Assembly (NCBI RefSeq): GCF_000009625.1
Contig: NC_002678.2
Location: forward strand, 1,674,001-1,738,000
DNA: 64,000 nt
Reading direction: 5' to 3'
Source: Mesorhizobium japonicum MAFF 303099
Lineage (GTDB): Bacteria > Pseudomonadota > Alphaproteobacteria > Rhizobiales > Rhizobiaceae
Position 1 is the stretch's first letter, and each line of letters begins with the position of its first letter. Under the pieces are notes generated by a model that searched no databases, was not told the DNA's origin, and was given only the letters and a program-made list of their open reading frames with translations. Position numbers and translations under genes: made by a program. Shown here piece by piece: positions 23,530 to 32,295 of the stretch.

Positions 23530-26018
23530 AGATAGGTAGGCAAATCCCGGGCAAAGTCCTCGATATCTGCCCAGGGATCACCCGACGTCTCCAGCAGCCC
23601 CGGCAGCGACGAATAGTTCAGGTCCTGCGGCGCATCGATCGCCTCCAGATCGCTCCAGCTCACCGGGGTCGAAGCCGGCAAATTGGTGCGGGCGCGCAGC
23701 GAATAGGGCGCCGCGGAGGTGTGGCCGCGGGCGTTGCGGTGATAGTCGATGAAGATACGCTTCTTGCGGTTTTCCTTGCCCATGGTGGTGGTGAATGTGT
23801 CGGGCGCGGTCGCCGCCAGATGCGTGGAGATGGCGCTGGTCGCCTGGTGCAGCTTCTTCCAGTTCTGCTTTGACGTCACCGGCACGGTGATGTGGATGCC
23901 GCTGCCTCCTGACGTCTTGGCGAACGGCACCAGCCCCAGCCCCTCGAGCTCGCCCTTGATGTGGACGGCGGCTTCCACCACTTCGCGCCAGGAAATCCCC
24001 GCGCCCGGATCGAGGTCGAAGACGATCTGATCGGGCTTGTCGAGGCTGGTGCGGTGCGTGCCCCAGGTGTGGAACTCGACGACGCCGAACTGCGCCAGAG
24101 CCAGATAGCCTTTTGCGCCCTCGACCGAGAGATAGGATTTGGTCTCGCCCTCGGAATTGGTCGCCTGGAACGTTACCACCGAAGGCGGCATGCCGGTGAA
24201 GGCGTGGCGCTGGAAGAAGCAATCTTTCGGCAGGCCGGTCGGGCAGCGCACCAGCGACACCGGGCGGCCAAGGATGTGCGGCAGCATGAAGTCGCCGACC
24301 AGCGCGTAATAGACGGCGATGTCGAGTTTGGTCGGACCCGTCTTGCCGAACAGCCGCCGCTCCGGATTGGTCACCCAGATGGTGGCGAGATCCGCCTCCG
24401 AGATCAGCCGCTTGCGCTTGGCCGAGACCGGCGTCGACAGGCCGACATCCCTGAGACCGCGAAACACGCCATGGCGCAACGCATTGTCCGCCGTGCGGTT
24501 GGCGTAATGGATGCGCGCCGAAAACAGCGGCTTGACCCAGTGCATCTCGCGCATGATCTCGCGCGGCACGCCTTCCGGCGCCGTGGCGCCCGATGTCAGC
24601 GGCTCCAGCCGGGCGAGCAGGTCGGCTGCCGTCGCGGCATCGAAGCCGGTGCCGACCTTGCCGCGATAGTGCAGCTCGCCTTCCTCCCACTCGGCCATGC
24701 CGAGTGCCGCCAGCCCTTCCGCCGCGTCCGAAATCGTGTAACCCGCGATGACGAAATCGTCCTTCTGCAGCGCCTTGCACTTGGTCCAGCTCTTGGTGCG
24801 GCCGCTCTGGTAGATCGCGCTGGCGCGCTTGGAGATGACGCCTTCGAGCCCGAGCTCCGTCGCCTGGTCGTACAGCCCCTGCCCTGAGCCCTCGACATGG
24901 TCGGAGAACTGGATGGCGGAATTCGCCCCGAGCCCGCCAAGCAGCTCGGCCAACAGCGCCTTGCGCCGGATCAGCGGTGCCTTCAGCAAATCCCAGCCGT
25001 CGAGATGCAGGAGGTCGAAGGCATAGAAATGCAGCTTGCTGCCGGCGCCCTCGGCCAGCGCATCCTGCAGCAGCGCGAAGCGGCTGATGCCCTTGGCGTC
25101 GAGCACGACGATCTCGCCGTCGATGATCGCCTCGCGGCAGGGCAGTTTGGCGAAGGCATGCGGCAGGTCGCCATAGCGCTTCGTCCAGTCGATGCCGCCG
25201 CGGGTGATCAGCCGCACCTGCCCGTCGGACAGATGCGCCATGGTGCGGTAGCCATCGAATTTGATCTCGTGCAGCCAGAGTTCGTTGGTGTTCTCGGCGG
25301 GGCCTTCGCCGCCCGGCGGCCTCAGCGCCTGCGTTGCCAGCTGCGGCTCGATGCGGCTGAGCGCCGGCGCCTTCACCGCGCCCGGCAGTTCGCCGGGCTT
25401 TAGGGAACCCGGCTTTGGCGCGGACCTGGCCGCCGGTTTCGCGGCGGCCGCCAGTTCCTCGATAAGCAATCCGGACTTCACGCTTTCCGGCCGCGCTTCG
25501 AGGATGTCCAGCGCCGTGTCGGCGGCGAGGTCGCGCTCCTTGAACAGCAGCCAGTTCTTCTTGTTCTCGTCCTCGCCAGGCTTGGGCTTCAGGCGGGTCA
25601 GCATCCAGCCGCCATTGAGCTTTTCTCCGGCGAGGCGAAACTTGAAAGCGCCGGTGCGCAGGCTCTTCTCGACATCGTCCATCGGCGCCCAGGTGCCGGT
25701 GTCCCAGACGATCATCGGCCCGCCGCCATATTCACCCTCGGGAATGACGCCCTCGAAATCGATATATTCGAGCGGATGGTCCTCGGTCTCGACCGCCAGC
25801 CTCTTGTCGGCTGGATTGAGCGAGGGCCCGCGCGGCACTGCCCAGCTCTTCAACACGTCGCCGACCTGCAGGCGCAGATCGTAGTGGTCCGCCGTCGCGT
25901 GGTGCTTGTGGACGACAAAGCGGTTGCCGTCGCCGCTGATCAGCCCGCCGGCCGGTTCCGGCGTTTTGGAGAATTCGCGCTTGGCGCGATAGGTCTTGAG
26001 TTTGGCGGGAGCAGGCAT
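23517..26018 (-). CDS. ligD: Multidomain DNA ligase D (phosphoesterase-ligase-polymerase)
   Basis: 833 residues in the order PE, ligase, polymerase. The 3'-phosphoesterase (about 20-180) has VVHKHHATADHYDLRLQ and PEGEYGGGP. The ATP-dependent ligase (about 220-530) has EIKFDGYR with the adenylated Lys253, and DGEIVVLD. The AEP/primase-like polymerase (about 550-833) has VFDLDPG (metal Asp668/Asp670) and KTSGGSGIHITVPV. It works with Ku to process and seal double-strand breaks. The last codons (SSS-stop) lie inside dispersed repeat copy C. Confidence 0.95.
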   Translation of the reverse strand: MPAPAKLKTYRAKREFSKTPEPAGGLISGDGNRFVVHKHHATADHYDLRLQVGDVLKSWAVPRGPSLNPADKRLAVETEDHPLEYIDFEGVIPEGEYGGGPMIVWDTGTWAPMDDVEKSLRTGAFKFRLAGEKLNGGWMLTRLKPKPGEDENKKNWLLFKERDLAADTALDILEARPESVKSGLLIEELAAAAKPAARSAPKPGSLKPGELPGAVKAPALSRIEPQLATQALRPPGGEGPAENTNELWLHEIKFDGYRTMAHLSDGQVRLITRGGIDWTKRYGDLPHAFAKLPCREAIIDGEIVVLDAKGISRFALLQDALAEGAGSKLHFYAFDLLHLDGWDLLKAPLIRRKALLAELLGGLGANSAIQFSDHVEGSGQGLYDQATELGLEGVISKRASAIYQSGRTKSWTKCKALQKDDFVIAGYTISDAAEGLAALGMAEWEEGELHYRGKVGTGFDAATAADLLARLEPLTSGATAPEGVPREIMREMHWVKPLFSARIHYANRTADNALRHGVFRGLRDVGLSTPVSAKRKRLISEADLATIWVTNPERRLFGKTGPTKLDIAVYYALVGDFMLPHILGRPVSLVRCPTGLPKDCFFQRHAFTGMPPSVVTFQATNSEGETKSYLSVEGAKGYLALAQFGVVEFHTWGTHRTSLDKPDQIVFDLDPGAGISWREVVEAAVHIKGELEGLGLVPFAKTSGGSGIHITVPVTSKQNWKKLHQATSAISTHLAATAPDTFTTTMGKENRKKRIFIDYHRNARGHTSAAPYSLRARTNLPASTPVSWSDLEAIDAPQDLNYSSLPGLLETSGDPWADIEDFARDLPTYLSSS

Positions 26019-26088
26019 GGGTCAGCGCCCGAAGCGCTTGGCAAGCAGGAGCAACCGCCGCGTTCCGGAACGGATGGCAGTCACGCTG

Positions 26089-26313
26089 TCAATCGTCGGC
26101 AGCCGGCGTCAGCTCGAGCTCGGCCGGCGACAGGCCCTGCTGCAGCTGGCTCAGCCGGAACTCATCCACCCAATAAGCCTCGCCGTCGACCAGCACGCGT
26201 GCACGGTAGGCACCGTCCGAAAAGCTTTGCGCGGTGATGTAGACCTTGTGGCGGTCGAGCGCCTTGCGCACCGCGGCGCGCTTGGCATTCTGGCCGGTGA
26301 CGGGACTGAACAT
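26089..26313 (-). CDS. Small hypothetical protein upstream of ligD
   Basis: 74 residues from the ATG at 26313; 26358 is an alternative. It begins MFSPVTGQNAKRAAVRKAL and continues with a compact beta-rich segment (KVYITAQSFSDGAYRARVLVDGEAYWVDEF). No family recognised. It lies 70 bp upstream of ligD on the same strand and may be cotranscribed. SD is weak. Confidence 0.55.
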   Translation of the reverse strand: MFSPVTGQNAKRAAVRKALDRHKVYITAQSFSDGAYRARVLVDGEAYWVDEFRLSQLQQGLSPAELELTPAADD

Positions 26314-26510
26314 GACGCTGCCCTCGGTCGCCCTGACACATCGGGCGACTGGGCTCAAGGATGACGGAGACTAGCTGTCCTGTCAATTTCAAGCGCCGGA
26401 GCCGACCCTTGGTCTCGCGAAAACCCGCATCCCTGTCGAAATCCGCTCCCGGCGAACGACATTGGTGCGGCGCCAACGAGGCGCGATCATCTCAAACTGG
26501 GAGCACCACC

Positions 26511-26825
26511 ATGGCCAAGATGCTTGTCATCTACAAAACCCCCGCCGATCCGGCGGCCTTCGAGCGCCATTACCACGACATTCACGTGCCGCTGGCCAAG
26601 CAATTGCCCGGACTGCATCGCTATGAGATCAGCAGGGCGCCGATCATGAATGTCCTGCCGGGCGAGACGCCCTACAGGGTCGCGACGCTCTACTTCGACA
26701 GTCTGGAGGCCATTCGCACGGCCTTTGACAGCGAGATCGGCCGGGCCTGTGCGGTGGACCGGCGCAAATTCGCCGGGGACGACGATCTGGTGACGATGCT
26801 GCTCTTCGACACCGAGACGCTGTGA
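26511..26825 (+). CDS. EthD-family protein
   Basis: 104 residues from ATG 26511. MAKMLVIYKTPADPAAFERHYHDIHVPLAKQLPGLHRYEIS is the EthD ferredoxin-like dimer fold, with the conserved YxxxHxP region. The second half has the YFDSLEAIRTAF helix. These small dimeric proteins either stabilise ring-degradation pathways or act as lactone decarboxylase-like enzymes; the substrate is unknown. The frame is open back to 26361 but family N-termini start here. Confidence 0.85.
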   Translation: MAKMLVIYKTPADPAAFERHYHDIHVPLAKQLPGLHRYEISRAPIMNVLPGETPYRVATLYFDSLEAIRTAFDSEIGRACAVDRRKFAGDDDLVTMLLFDTETL

Positions 26826-26858
26826 GCCGTCAGTTGTCGCGCACGGCCATCAATTCCT

Positions 26859-26881
26859 GCTCCCGAAGCCGCTTCGGGAGC
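26859..26881. terminator. Strong hairpin between converging genes
   Basis: GCTCCCGAAG (26859-26868) and CTTCGGGAGC (26872-26881) form a perfect 10-bp stem with a 3-nt loop. The 3' side is T-rich (CGTTCTTCAATTCTTCAATT) rather than a pure T-run, with the 9-bp unit TTCTTCAAT repeated. It probably terminates the ethD transcript, and perhaps the opposing acyltransferase transcript. Confidence 0.6.
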
Positions 26882-26895
26882 CGTTCTTCAATTCT

Positions 26896-28119
26896 TCAAT
26901 TCTTCAACCGCCGAAATCGCCGCATCACGCCCTGCACGGCCTTGTACAGCCCGGGCTTGGAGCGCACGAAAAGCTCGATCTTCCCGCGCAGCTGGATATA
27001 GGTGGTCGAGCCCCGGCCGCGCAGCGTCACCGCCTCGCACAATTCTGCCAGCACCGCGCTCGAAGCGCCGATGTGCTGCTTGTAGCCCTGGCTGCCGACC
27101 GACAGGTCGAAACAGTCGAGCCCCTGCGCCACCCCCCACATCATCAGCTTGCCGATCGTCGTCAGGCCTGGCGAGGCGTTGGCCACCGCGTCGTGGTCGA
27201 TCCCGAGCAGAAGCGCGTGCAAGGTGCCCTTCATGACAAGTACGTACATGACGGCGAGATAGGCTTCACCGACACGCAGCCCAAACAGCCGCACCGAGCC
27301 GTCGGACAGGCCTTGCAAGGCGGCGTTGCGGTAGAAATCGACGACCGGCGCCTGGGTCAGGAGGTCAAAGCGCCCGAGTTCGCGGAAGCGGTTGAGCCTG
27401 AGCTCGAGCAGCGTCGCGAAATGCGCCTCCACCATGTCGGGCGTCTCGGCTTCGACCAGATCGAGCTTGCCCATCTGTTCGAAGCGGCGGCAGTGCTTGT
27501 GGAAATTCTTGGCGAAGGACGATTTGCAGATGCGCTTGATCAGCGTCTGGGGATCGCCATGCAGGGCCAGGCTCGAAGCGATCTGGATGGAATCGCGCGC
27601 CTGCGAAAGCAGCGCCAGCGGATTGGCGACGCCGTGAATCTCTCGCGGAATCCCCTCTATGTGGAAGCGGTCCGTCGGCGGCAGCACGGCGCGCACCGCG
27701 GCCCAGGCGGCGTCGGCGCTCTGCGTGGTCCAGGGTCTCGCATCGGCCAGCAGCGGCGCGGAATAATCGCACACGCCGCAGCTCAGCCATTCGATCACAT
27801 AATGGCCCATGGCCCGGCGGCGCATCAACGGCAACAGCATGACCGGCGCGCCCGTTGCGGCGTCGTTGACCTCGACGACCAGCAGTTCCGCGCTTTTGGG
27901 CATCAGCCGGTTTGCGATCCCTTCCACCCAGGCAAGGCCCTGATGGCCCGTGCACACGCCGGTCGCCTCGAGGCGCAGCCACAGCGGCCTTACGGAATCG
28001 AAACTGGTGTGCAGCCGCGCGGCAAAGCGCGCGGCGGCGCCCCAACCGGCGATAATTGGGGAAAGGGGTTGGCCCGGTGCATCCCCCACCGCGACTATTC
28101 GCACTGCCTGGCCTGTCAC
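26896..28119 (-). CDS. CelD/BcsL-like GNAT-fold acyltransferase, copy 2
   Basis: 407 residues. IEWLSCGVCDYSAPLLADA, then a GNAT-like C-domain (SVRLFGLRVGEAYLAVMYVLVMKGTLHALLLGID; SPGLTTIGKLMMWGVAQGLDCFDLSVGSQGYKQHIG), typical of the acetyltransferase_6/CelD group found in exopolysaccharide and cellulose clusters. Presumably it acylates a sugar residue or precursor in the cytoplasm. It is a paralogue of the gene at 28147-29382, 27 bp upstream. The C-terminus ends in a basic helix. Confidence 0.85.
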   Translation of the reverse strand: MTGQAVRIVAVGDAPGQPLSPIIAGWGAAARFAARLHTSFDSVRPLWLRLEATGVCTGHQGLAWVEGIANRLMPKSAELLVVEVNDAATGAPVMLLPLMRRRAMGHYVIEWLSCGVCDYSAPLLADARPWTTQSADAAWAAVRAVLPPTDRFHIEGIPREIHGVANPLALLSQARDSIQIASSLALHGDPQTLIKRICKSSFAKNFHKHCRRFEQMGKLDLVEAETPDMVEAHFATLLELRLNRFRELGRFDLLTQAPVVDFYRNAALQGLSDGSVRLFGLRVGEAYLAVMYVLVMKGTLHALLLGIDHDAVANASPGLTTIGKLMMWGVAQGLDCFDLSVGSQGYKQHIGASSAVLAELCEAVTLRGRGSTTYIQLRGKIELFVRSKPGLYKAVQGVMRRFRRLKN

Positions 28120-28146
28120 GTACTTCTCCGTCGTTCAGGCCTGCAC

Positions 28147-29382
28147 TCAACGTCCTCCACGCGAACGCCGCAAACCTCGCATCAGTCTCTGGGCCACATT
28201 GAGCAGCCCTGGTTTGGATCGCACGAAGGCCTCGGTCCGGTTGCGTAGATCGATGGCGTTGCTCGCCGCCCTGCCCCGCATCGTGTATCCATGGCAGAGT
28301 TCCACAAGAACCGAACCCTTGGCGCCCATATGTTCCTTGTAGCTCTGGTTGCCGACCGACAGGTCGAAATAGCCGAAGTCTTGCTCGCGTGCCCACCTCA
28401 TCAACCTGCCAATGATCGCCATTCCAGGTGAGACATTGGGCACGGCGCTCTGGTCCATTGCTATCAGCAGAGCATGAACAGTCCCTTGATGGACCAGCAG
28501 ATATTGAACCGCGATCAGGGAGCCGCCGACGCGCAGCCCGAAGAGCCGCACCGAACCGTCCGACAAGCCCTGAATGGCCGCGTCACGGTAGAAATCGACA
28601 ACCGCCTCCTGCGTCAGCAGGTCGAAGCGGCCAAGCTCGCGGAACCGGCTGAGCCGCATCCGGACCAGTTCGCCGAAGATTTCCTCCACCTGGTCCGCCG
28701 AAACGGCCTGGACGAGTTCCACATCGCCGAGCCTTTCGAGCCGGCGCCAGTCCTTGCCGAATTCCTTGACGAAAGATGGCCTGCAGAGACGCTTGAGCAC
28801 GGTTTCCGGGTCGCCGTCGATGGCAAGACCGAAGGTGGTCTGGACGGAATCGCGCGCGGTCGTCAGCAACGCCAGGGGATTGGCGACGCCGCCGATCTGC
28901 TGCGGTATTCCCGTGATATGGAAGCGATCCGCCGACGGCAGCACGGAACGCACCGCGGCCCACGCAGCCTGCGCCGATTGGGCGGTCCACGTACCCGCAT
29001 CGGCCAGCAACGGTGCCGAATAGTCGCACACGCCACAGCTCAGCCACTCGATCACCCGATGCTGGAAGGCTGATCGCAGCATCAGCGGCACCAGCATCAA
29101 GGGCGCGCCCGTCACCGCGTCGTTCACCTCAACGATGAGCGGCTCCGCGCCTGCCGGCATCAGCCGCGCCACGATTCCCTCCACCCACGCAAAATGCTGG
29201 TGGGCGGTGCAGACACCGTCCCTTTGGAAGCGCAGCCAGAGCGGCCTGACCGCTTCAAGGCTTGTGTGCAATCGCGCCGTATATGCATCGTTCGCCCGGA
29301 CGATCACCGGACGGGAGGTTTCCCCAACGGGCAAGCCGTCATCCACCGTAGCAATTTGCACCGCCTGGCCAGCCACATCCAT
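28147..29382 (-). CDS. CelD/BcsL-like GNAT-fold acyltransferase, copy 1
   Basis: 411 residues. It shares the same layout and many identical blocks with the next gene (IEWLSCGVCDYSAPLLADA; RFRELGRFDLLTQ; VDFYRDAAIQGLSDGSVRLFGLRVG). The most variable part is the segment around 165-235, which may set specificity. Likely cytoplasmic acyl-CoA-dependent transferase decorating exopolysaccharide precursors. The start is 3 bp after the flippase stop, within one operon running 31853 to 26896. Confidence 0.85.
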   Translation of the reverse strand: MDVAGQAVQIATVDDGLPVGETSRPVIVRANDAYTARLHTSLEAVRPLWLRFQRDGVCTAHQHFAWVEGIVARLMPAGAEPLIVEVNDAVTGAPLMLVPLMLRSAFQHRVIEWLSCGVCDYSAPLLADAGTWTAQSAQAAWAAVRSVLPSADRFHITGIPQQIGGVANPLALLTTARDSVQTTFGLAIDGDPETVLKRLCRPSFVKEFGKDWRRLERLGDVELVQAVSADQVEEIFGELVRMRLSRFRELGRFDLLTQEAVVDFYRDAAIQGLSDGSVRLFGLRVGGSLIAVQYLLVHQGTVHALLIAMDQSAVPNVSPGMAIIGRLMRWAREQDFGYFDLSVGNQSYKEHMGAKGSVLVELCHGYTMRGRAASNAIDLRNRTEAFVRSKPGLLNVAQRLMRGLRRSRGGR

Positions 29383-29385
29383 CTC

Positions 29386-30687
29386 CTATCGCTTTACCGC
29401 GGCGAACGTGACCGCCCGCCGCCAGGAGCCCAAGCGGCTGTTACGCTGCTGGTCCGGATGCTCGATGTTCCACATGCGGTGATGCGCGAAATACCATGAT
29501 GCCGCGAGCACGAAGGTCTCGGAGACCGCGGAGCCCAGCAGCGCCCATGGTGGGGACGCCACGGCCAGCAGAACGGCGATCAGCGCCAGCCCGACGATGG
29601 CGCCGCCCATGGTGATGAAGGCGACGATGCGGAAATCACCGAAGATCTCCAGGACGATGCGGGGCATGATGTAGAGCATGATCGGGATGAAATTCACTGT
29701 CACCAGAAGCCCGATGAACCCGACCGAGGCATCCTGCAGGGCCTGGGATTTGATCATCGGCAGGACGAACAGGATGGCGCATCCATAGGCCAGGCCGCCG
29801 AGCCCCATGACGACCGACCAGATCTTCGCCTGCGACCAGACGCGGCGCGTTTCATTGTGCCGCATCAGCTTGGCAAGCTCCGGCTGCGTCATGTTCACGA
29901 AGGCAAGACTGATGATGCGCAGCGGCGCGAACAGCACGATCACCGCCGCCAACGGCGCGTAAGCCGCGGGTCCGGCAATGCCGGCGACCAGCAGCGCCAG
30001 GCACTGGCCCTGGATGTTGGTGGTGGTCGCGCTGAACGCCGACCAGCACAGCTGGCGCCAGAGTCTGGTATAGCGCCGCCGCGTCGGCATGCGGAAGCTG
30101 ATGCGAAGCGTGCGGCGCGCCAGCCGGGCCAGGACGAAGATGCCGATCACATTGGCTGCGGCAAGGGCATAGAAGACGGTCTGCAGCGCGGCGTCGGCGT
30201 ACCAGATCGCTAGGCCGGCGAACACGGTGCCGGCGATTGTGAAAGCCGCGTCGCTGACGGAGACGATCACCTGCTGGCGGCGGGCGAAGAATGCCGTGCG
30301 CATATGGCTGCGCAGCGACCATGCGCCGACGAAGCAGCCGGCCGCAATGCCGCTCGGGTCGCCCAGGAGGCGCATCAGAACAGCCGTGCCGACGGCCATC
30401 AGCAGCGCCACCACCAGCGCCGCGGATCCAAAGGCCACGTCATGGGCGTCGACGCCGGCACTGTTGGTGCTCTTGCCCATCCATATCGAGGCCGGAACCG
30501 CGGTGAGCGACCTGATGTAGGACAGTCCGACGCCGCCCATCACCATGGCTATGGCGAAAAGGCCGTAGCCTTGCGCCGACAGCATGTGCAGCAGCGCGAT
30601 GTTGAGGGCAAAGTGAAAGCCGCTCTGCATCGCCTCGCCGCCGATCATCAGCACGAGGCGCCGCACCAGATGGAGGGGGAACTTCAC
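29386..30687 (-). CDS. Polysaccharide flippase (Wzx/MATE-like)
   Basis: 433 residues with about twelve to fourteen hydrophobic helices, for example GYGLFAIAMVMGGVGLSYI, GSAALVVALLMAVGTAVLM, CLALLVAGIAGPAAYAPLAAV and LLGSAVSETFVLAASWYF. The pattern matches the MurJ/Wzx oligosaccharide-lipid flippase superfamily. It would move lipid-linked repeat units across the inner membrane for polymerisation. The start overlaps the upstream GT4 gene by 4 bp (ATGA). Confidence 0.85.
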   Translation of the reverse strand: MKFPLHLVRRLVLMIGGEAMQSGFHFALNIALLHMLSAQGYGLFAIAMVMGGVGLSYIRSLTAVPASIWMGKSTNSAGVDAHDVAFGSAALVVALLMAVGTAVLMRLLGDPSGIAAGCFVGAWSLRSHMRTAFFARRQQVIVSVSDAAFTIAGTVFAGLAIWYADAALQTVFYALAAANVIGIFVLARLARRTLRISFRMPTRRRYTRLWRQLCWSAFSATTTNIQGQCLALLVAGIAGPAAYAPLAAVIVLFAPLRIISLAFVNMTQPELAKLMRHNETRRVWSQAKIWSVVMGLGGLAYGCAILFVLPMIKSQALQDASVGFIGLLVTVNFIPIMLYIMPRIVLEIFGDFRIVAFITMGGAIVGLALIAVLLAVASPPWALLGSAVSETFVLAASWYFAHHRMWNIEHPDQQRNSRLGSWRRAVTFAAVKR

Positions 30688-31853
30688 GGCCGCGTCTCCG
30701 CCTGCCGGGTGCTTGCCGTCCGGCCCGGCCTGGCGATGGCAGCCTTTAGCTTGTCGGCGGCGATCGCCGCGATCGCGGCCGCGGCGACCGGTTCGCTGAA
30801 CACCGTCTCGTAGCGCTTGCGCCCGGCGGCGACGAAACCGCGCCAGGTCTCGGGGGCGAGGATGATCTCCTGCAACTTCGCGGCCAACGCCGCTGCATTG
30901 CCTGGCGGAACATGCCAGCCGGTCTCGCCGTCGGCCACCACTTCGACCAGCCCGCCGATCGCCGACACCAGCGGCGGCCGACCATAGGCCATCGCCTCGA
31001 TGGCGACACGGCCGAGCGATTCCGGACGCCGCGACGGCACGGTGACGATGTCGGCCCAGCGATAATGCTCCGAAGGGTCCGGGATGAAGGGCAAGGCGCT
31101 GACCTGACTGGCCAGCCCCATGCTCTCGACCAGGTCGGCCAGCGCGCGCTCGCGCTCGACGCTTTCGAAGGCGCCGCCGACCAGCCGCACCTCGATCCTT
31201 GACTTCAGTTCGGCCGGCAGCGAGGCGATCGCCTCCAACAGCACTTCCTGGCCCTTGATCCGGTTTACGCGGCCAAGCAGCAGCACCCGCAGCGGGCGCT
31301 TGCCGTCATAGGTCATCGCCTCCGCCGCCGCCGGACCGGCAACGCCATTGTAAACAACGTAGGAGCGCGCGGATCTCGGCTCGCCGAACGTGTCGCGCGT
31401 CGCTTTCGAGTTGAAGATGAGATCGGCACGGCTCCAGTGCATCAGGCCGACGAGGATCCGGCGCAGCACGCCTTCGGGAATTTCATGGATGTGCAGCAGC
31501 GCCTTGGCCGGCAGCAGGCGCGAGGCCAGCGCATAATCGGCGACGATCGAGGTGTTGACATAGACGAGGTCGCAAGCGCTGAGGCGCCGCCATGCCCGCC
31601 ACAGCGCCACCGGCAGCCGCGCCATCTCGATGGTCGCCAGCCTCAGCATGGCCTGGCGCCTGAGCACCCAGAGCGGCTCGAAGACGATGCGGCTGGCATG
31701 GGGCTCCAGGATTTCGACGATCGGCCCGCTGCGCGGCAGCACCACTTCGATGTCGGCCAACGGAAACGCGGCGCGCAGCGCCGCCACGCTCTCCGCGAAG
31801 CTGCGGTCGGAGCCGTAGAGTTCGTACCCCTGATGGATGCAGGCAATCCGCAT
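30684..31853 (-). CDS. GT4-family glycosyltransferase
   Basis: 389 residues from ATG 31853. The N-domain starts MRIACIHQGYELYGSDRSF, and the C-domain begins PLRVLLLGRVNRIKGQEVLLEAI. The donor-binding site is VPSRRPESLGRVAIEAMAYGRPPLVSAIGG, with the second Glu of EX7E intact (position of E in VAIEAM). GT-B fold, retaining, probably uses a nucleotide sugar to extend a lipid-linked unit at the cytoplasmic face. First gene of the four-gene minus-strand operon ending at 26896. Confidence 0.88.
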   Translation of the reverse strand: MRIACIHQGYELYGSDRSFAESVAALRAAFPLADIEVVLPRSGPIVEILEPHASRIVFEPLWVLRRQAMLRLATIEMARLPVALWRAWRRLSACDLVYVNTSIVADYALASRLLPAKALLHIHEIPEGVLRRILVGLMHWSRADLIFNSKATRDTFGEPRSARSYVVYNGVAGPAAAEAMTYDGKRPLRVLLLGRVNRIKGQEVLLEAIASLPAELKSRIEVRLVGGAFESVERERALADLVESMGLASQVSALPFIPDPSEHYRWADIVTVPSRRPESLGRVAIEAMAYGRPPLVSAIGGLVEVVADGETGWHVPPGNAAALAAKLQEIILAPETWRGFVAAGRKRYETVFSEPVAAAAIAAIAADKLKAAIARPGRTASTRQAETRP

Positions 31854-32295
31854 CTTCACGCGCATCTTTCTGTCAAGGGTGGTGTGACGATTCCGCCGCC
31901 TGACGCTATCGGCGACCGGAGACGTCAAGCCCAAGACCCCTTTGGACTTCACTGGTTTTCAGTGCGGTCACGAAACGGATCTGGATCCGGTTCACCACAC
32001 CAACGCTGCACGCCTTCCGCCGATTCTGGCGCGCAGAAGTCCATCAGCAAGGTTCATGCCGGGCTAATATATCCATTTATATCCATTCGCGGGCCGACTG
32101 GCCCCGGCATCGCCTCGTTTCGGTACACATACGTTCGGAAGGTTGACCGATAGTGAAACAACTCCGGCGGCTGGAACAAATATTTTACAACCCGGATGCG
32201 ACAATGGCTGGAATCGGGCCTGGCAGGCTTATTGCAAGGCCGAGACGGGACAGCCTTCCACAGCGGATTGGACGGATTTGAAAGCGCCAGCAGCC
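31854..32295. other. Divergent promoter region of the exopolysaccharide cluster
   Basis: 442 bp between two divergent glycosyltransferase starts. Much of it (31854-31952 and 32143-32295) stays open in the frames of the adjacent genes, but the extra residues do not resemble family N-termini. The part at 32060-32170 is AT-richer (TATATCCATTTATATCCATTCG contains a short direct repeat) and is the best promoter candidate. No RNA gene recognised. Confidence 0.45.
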
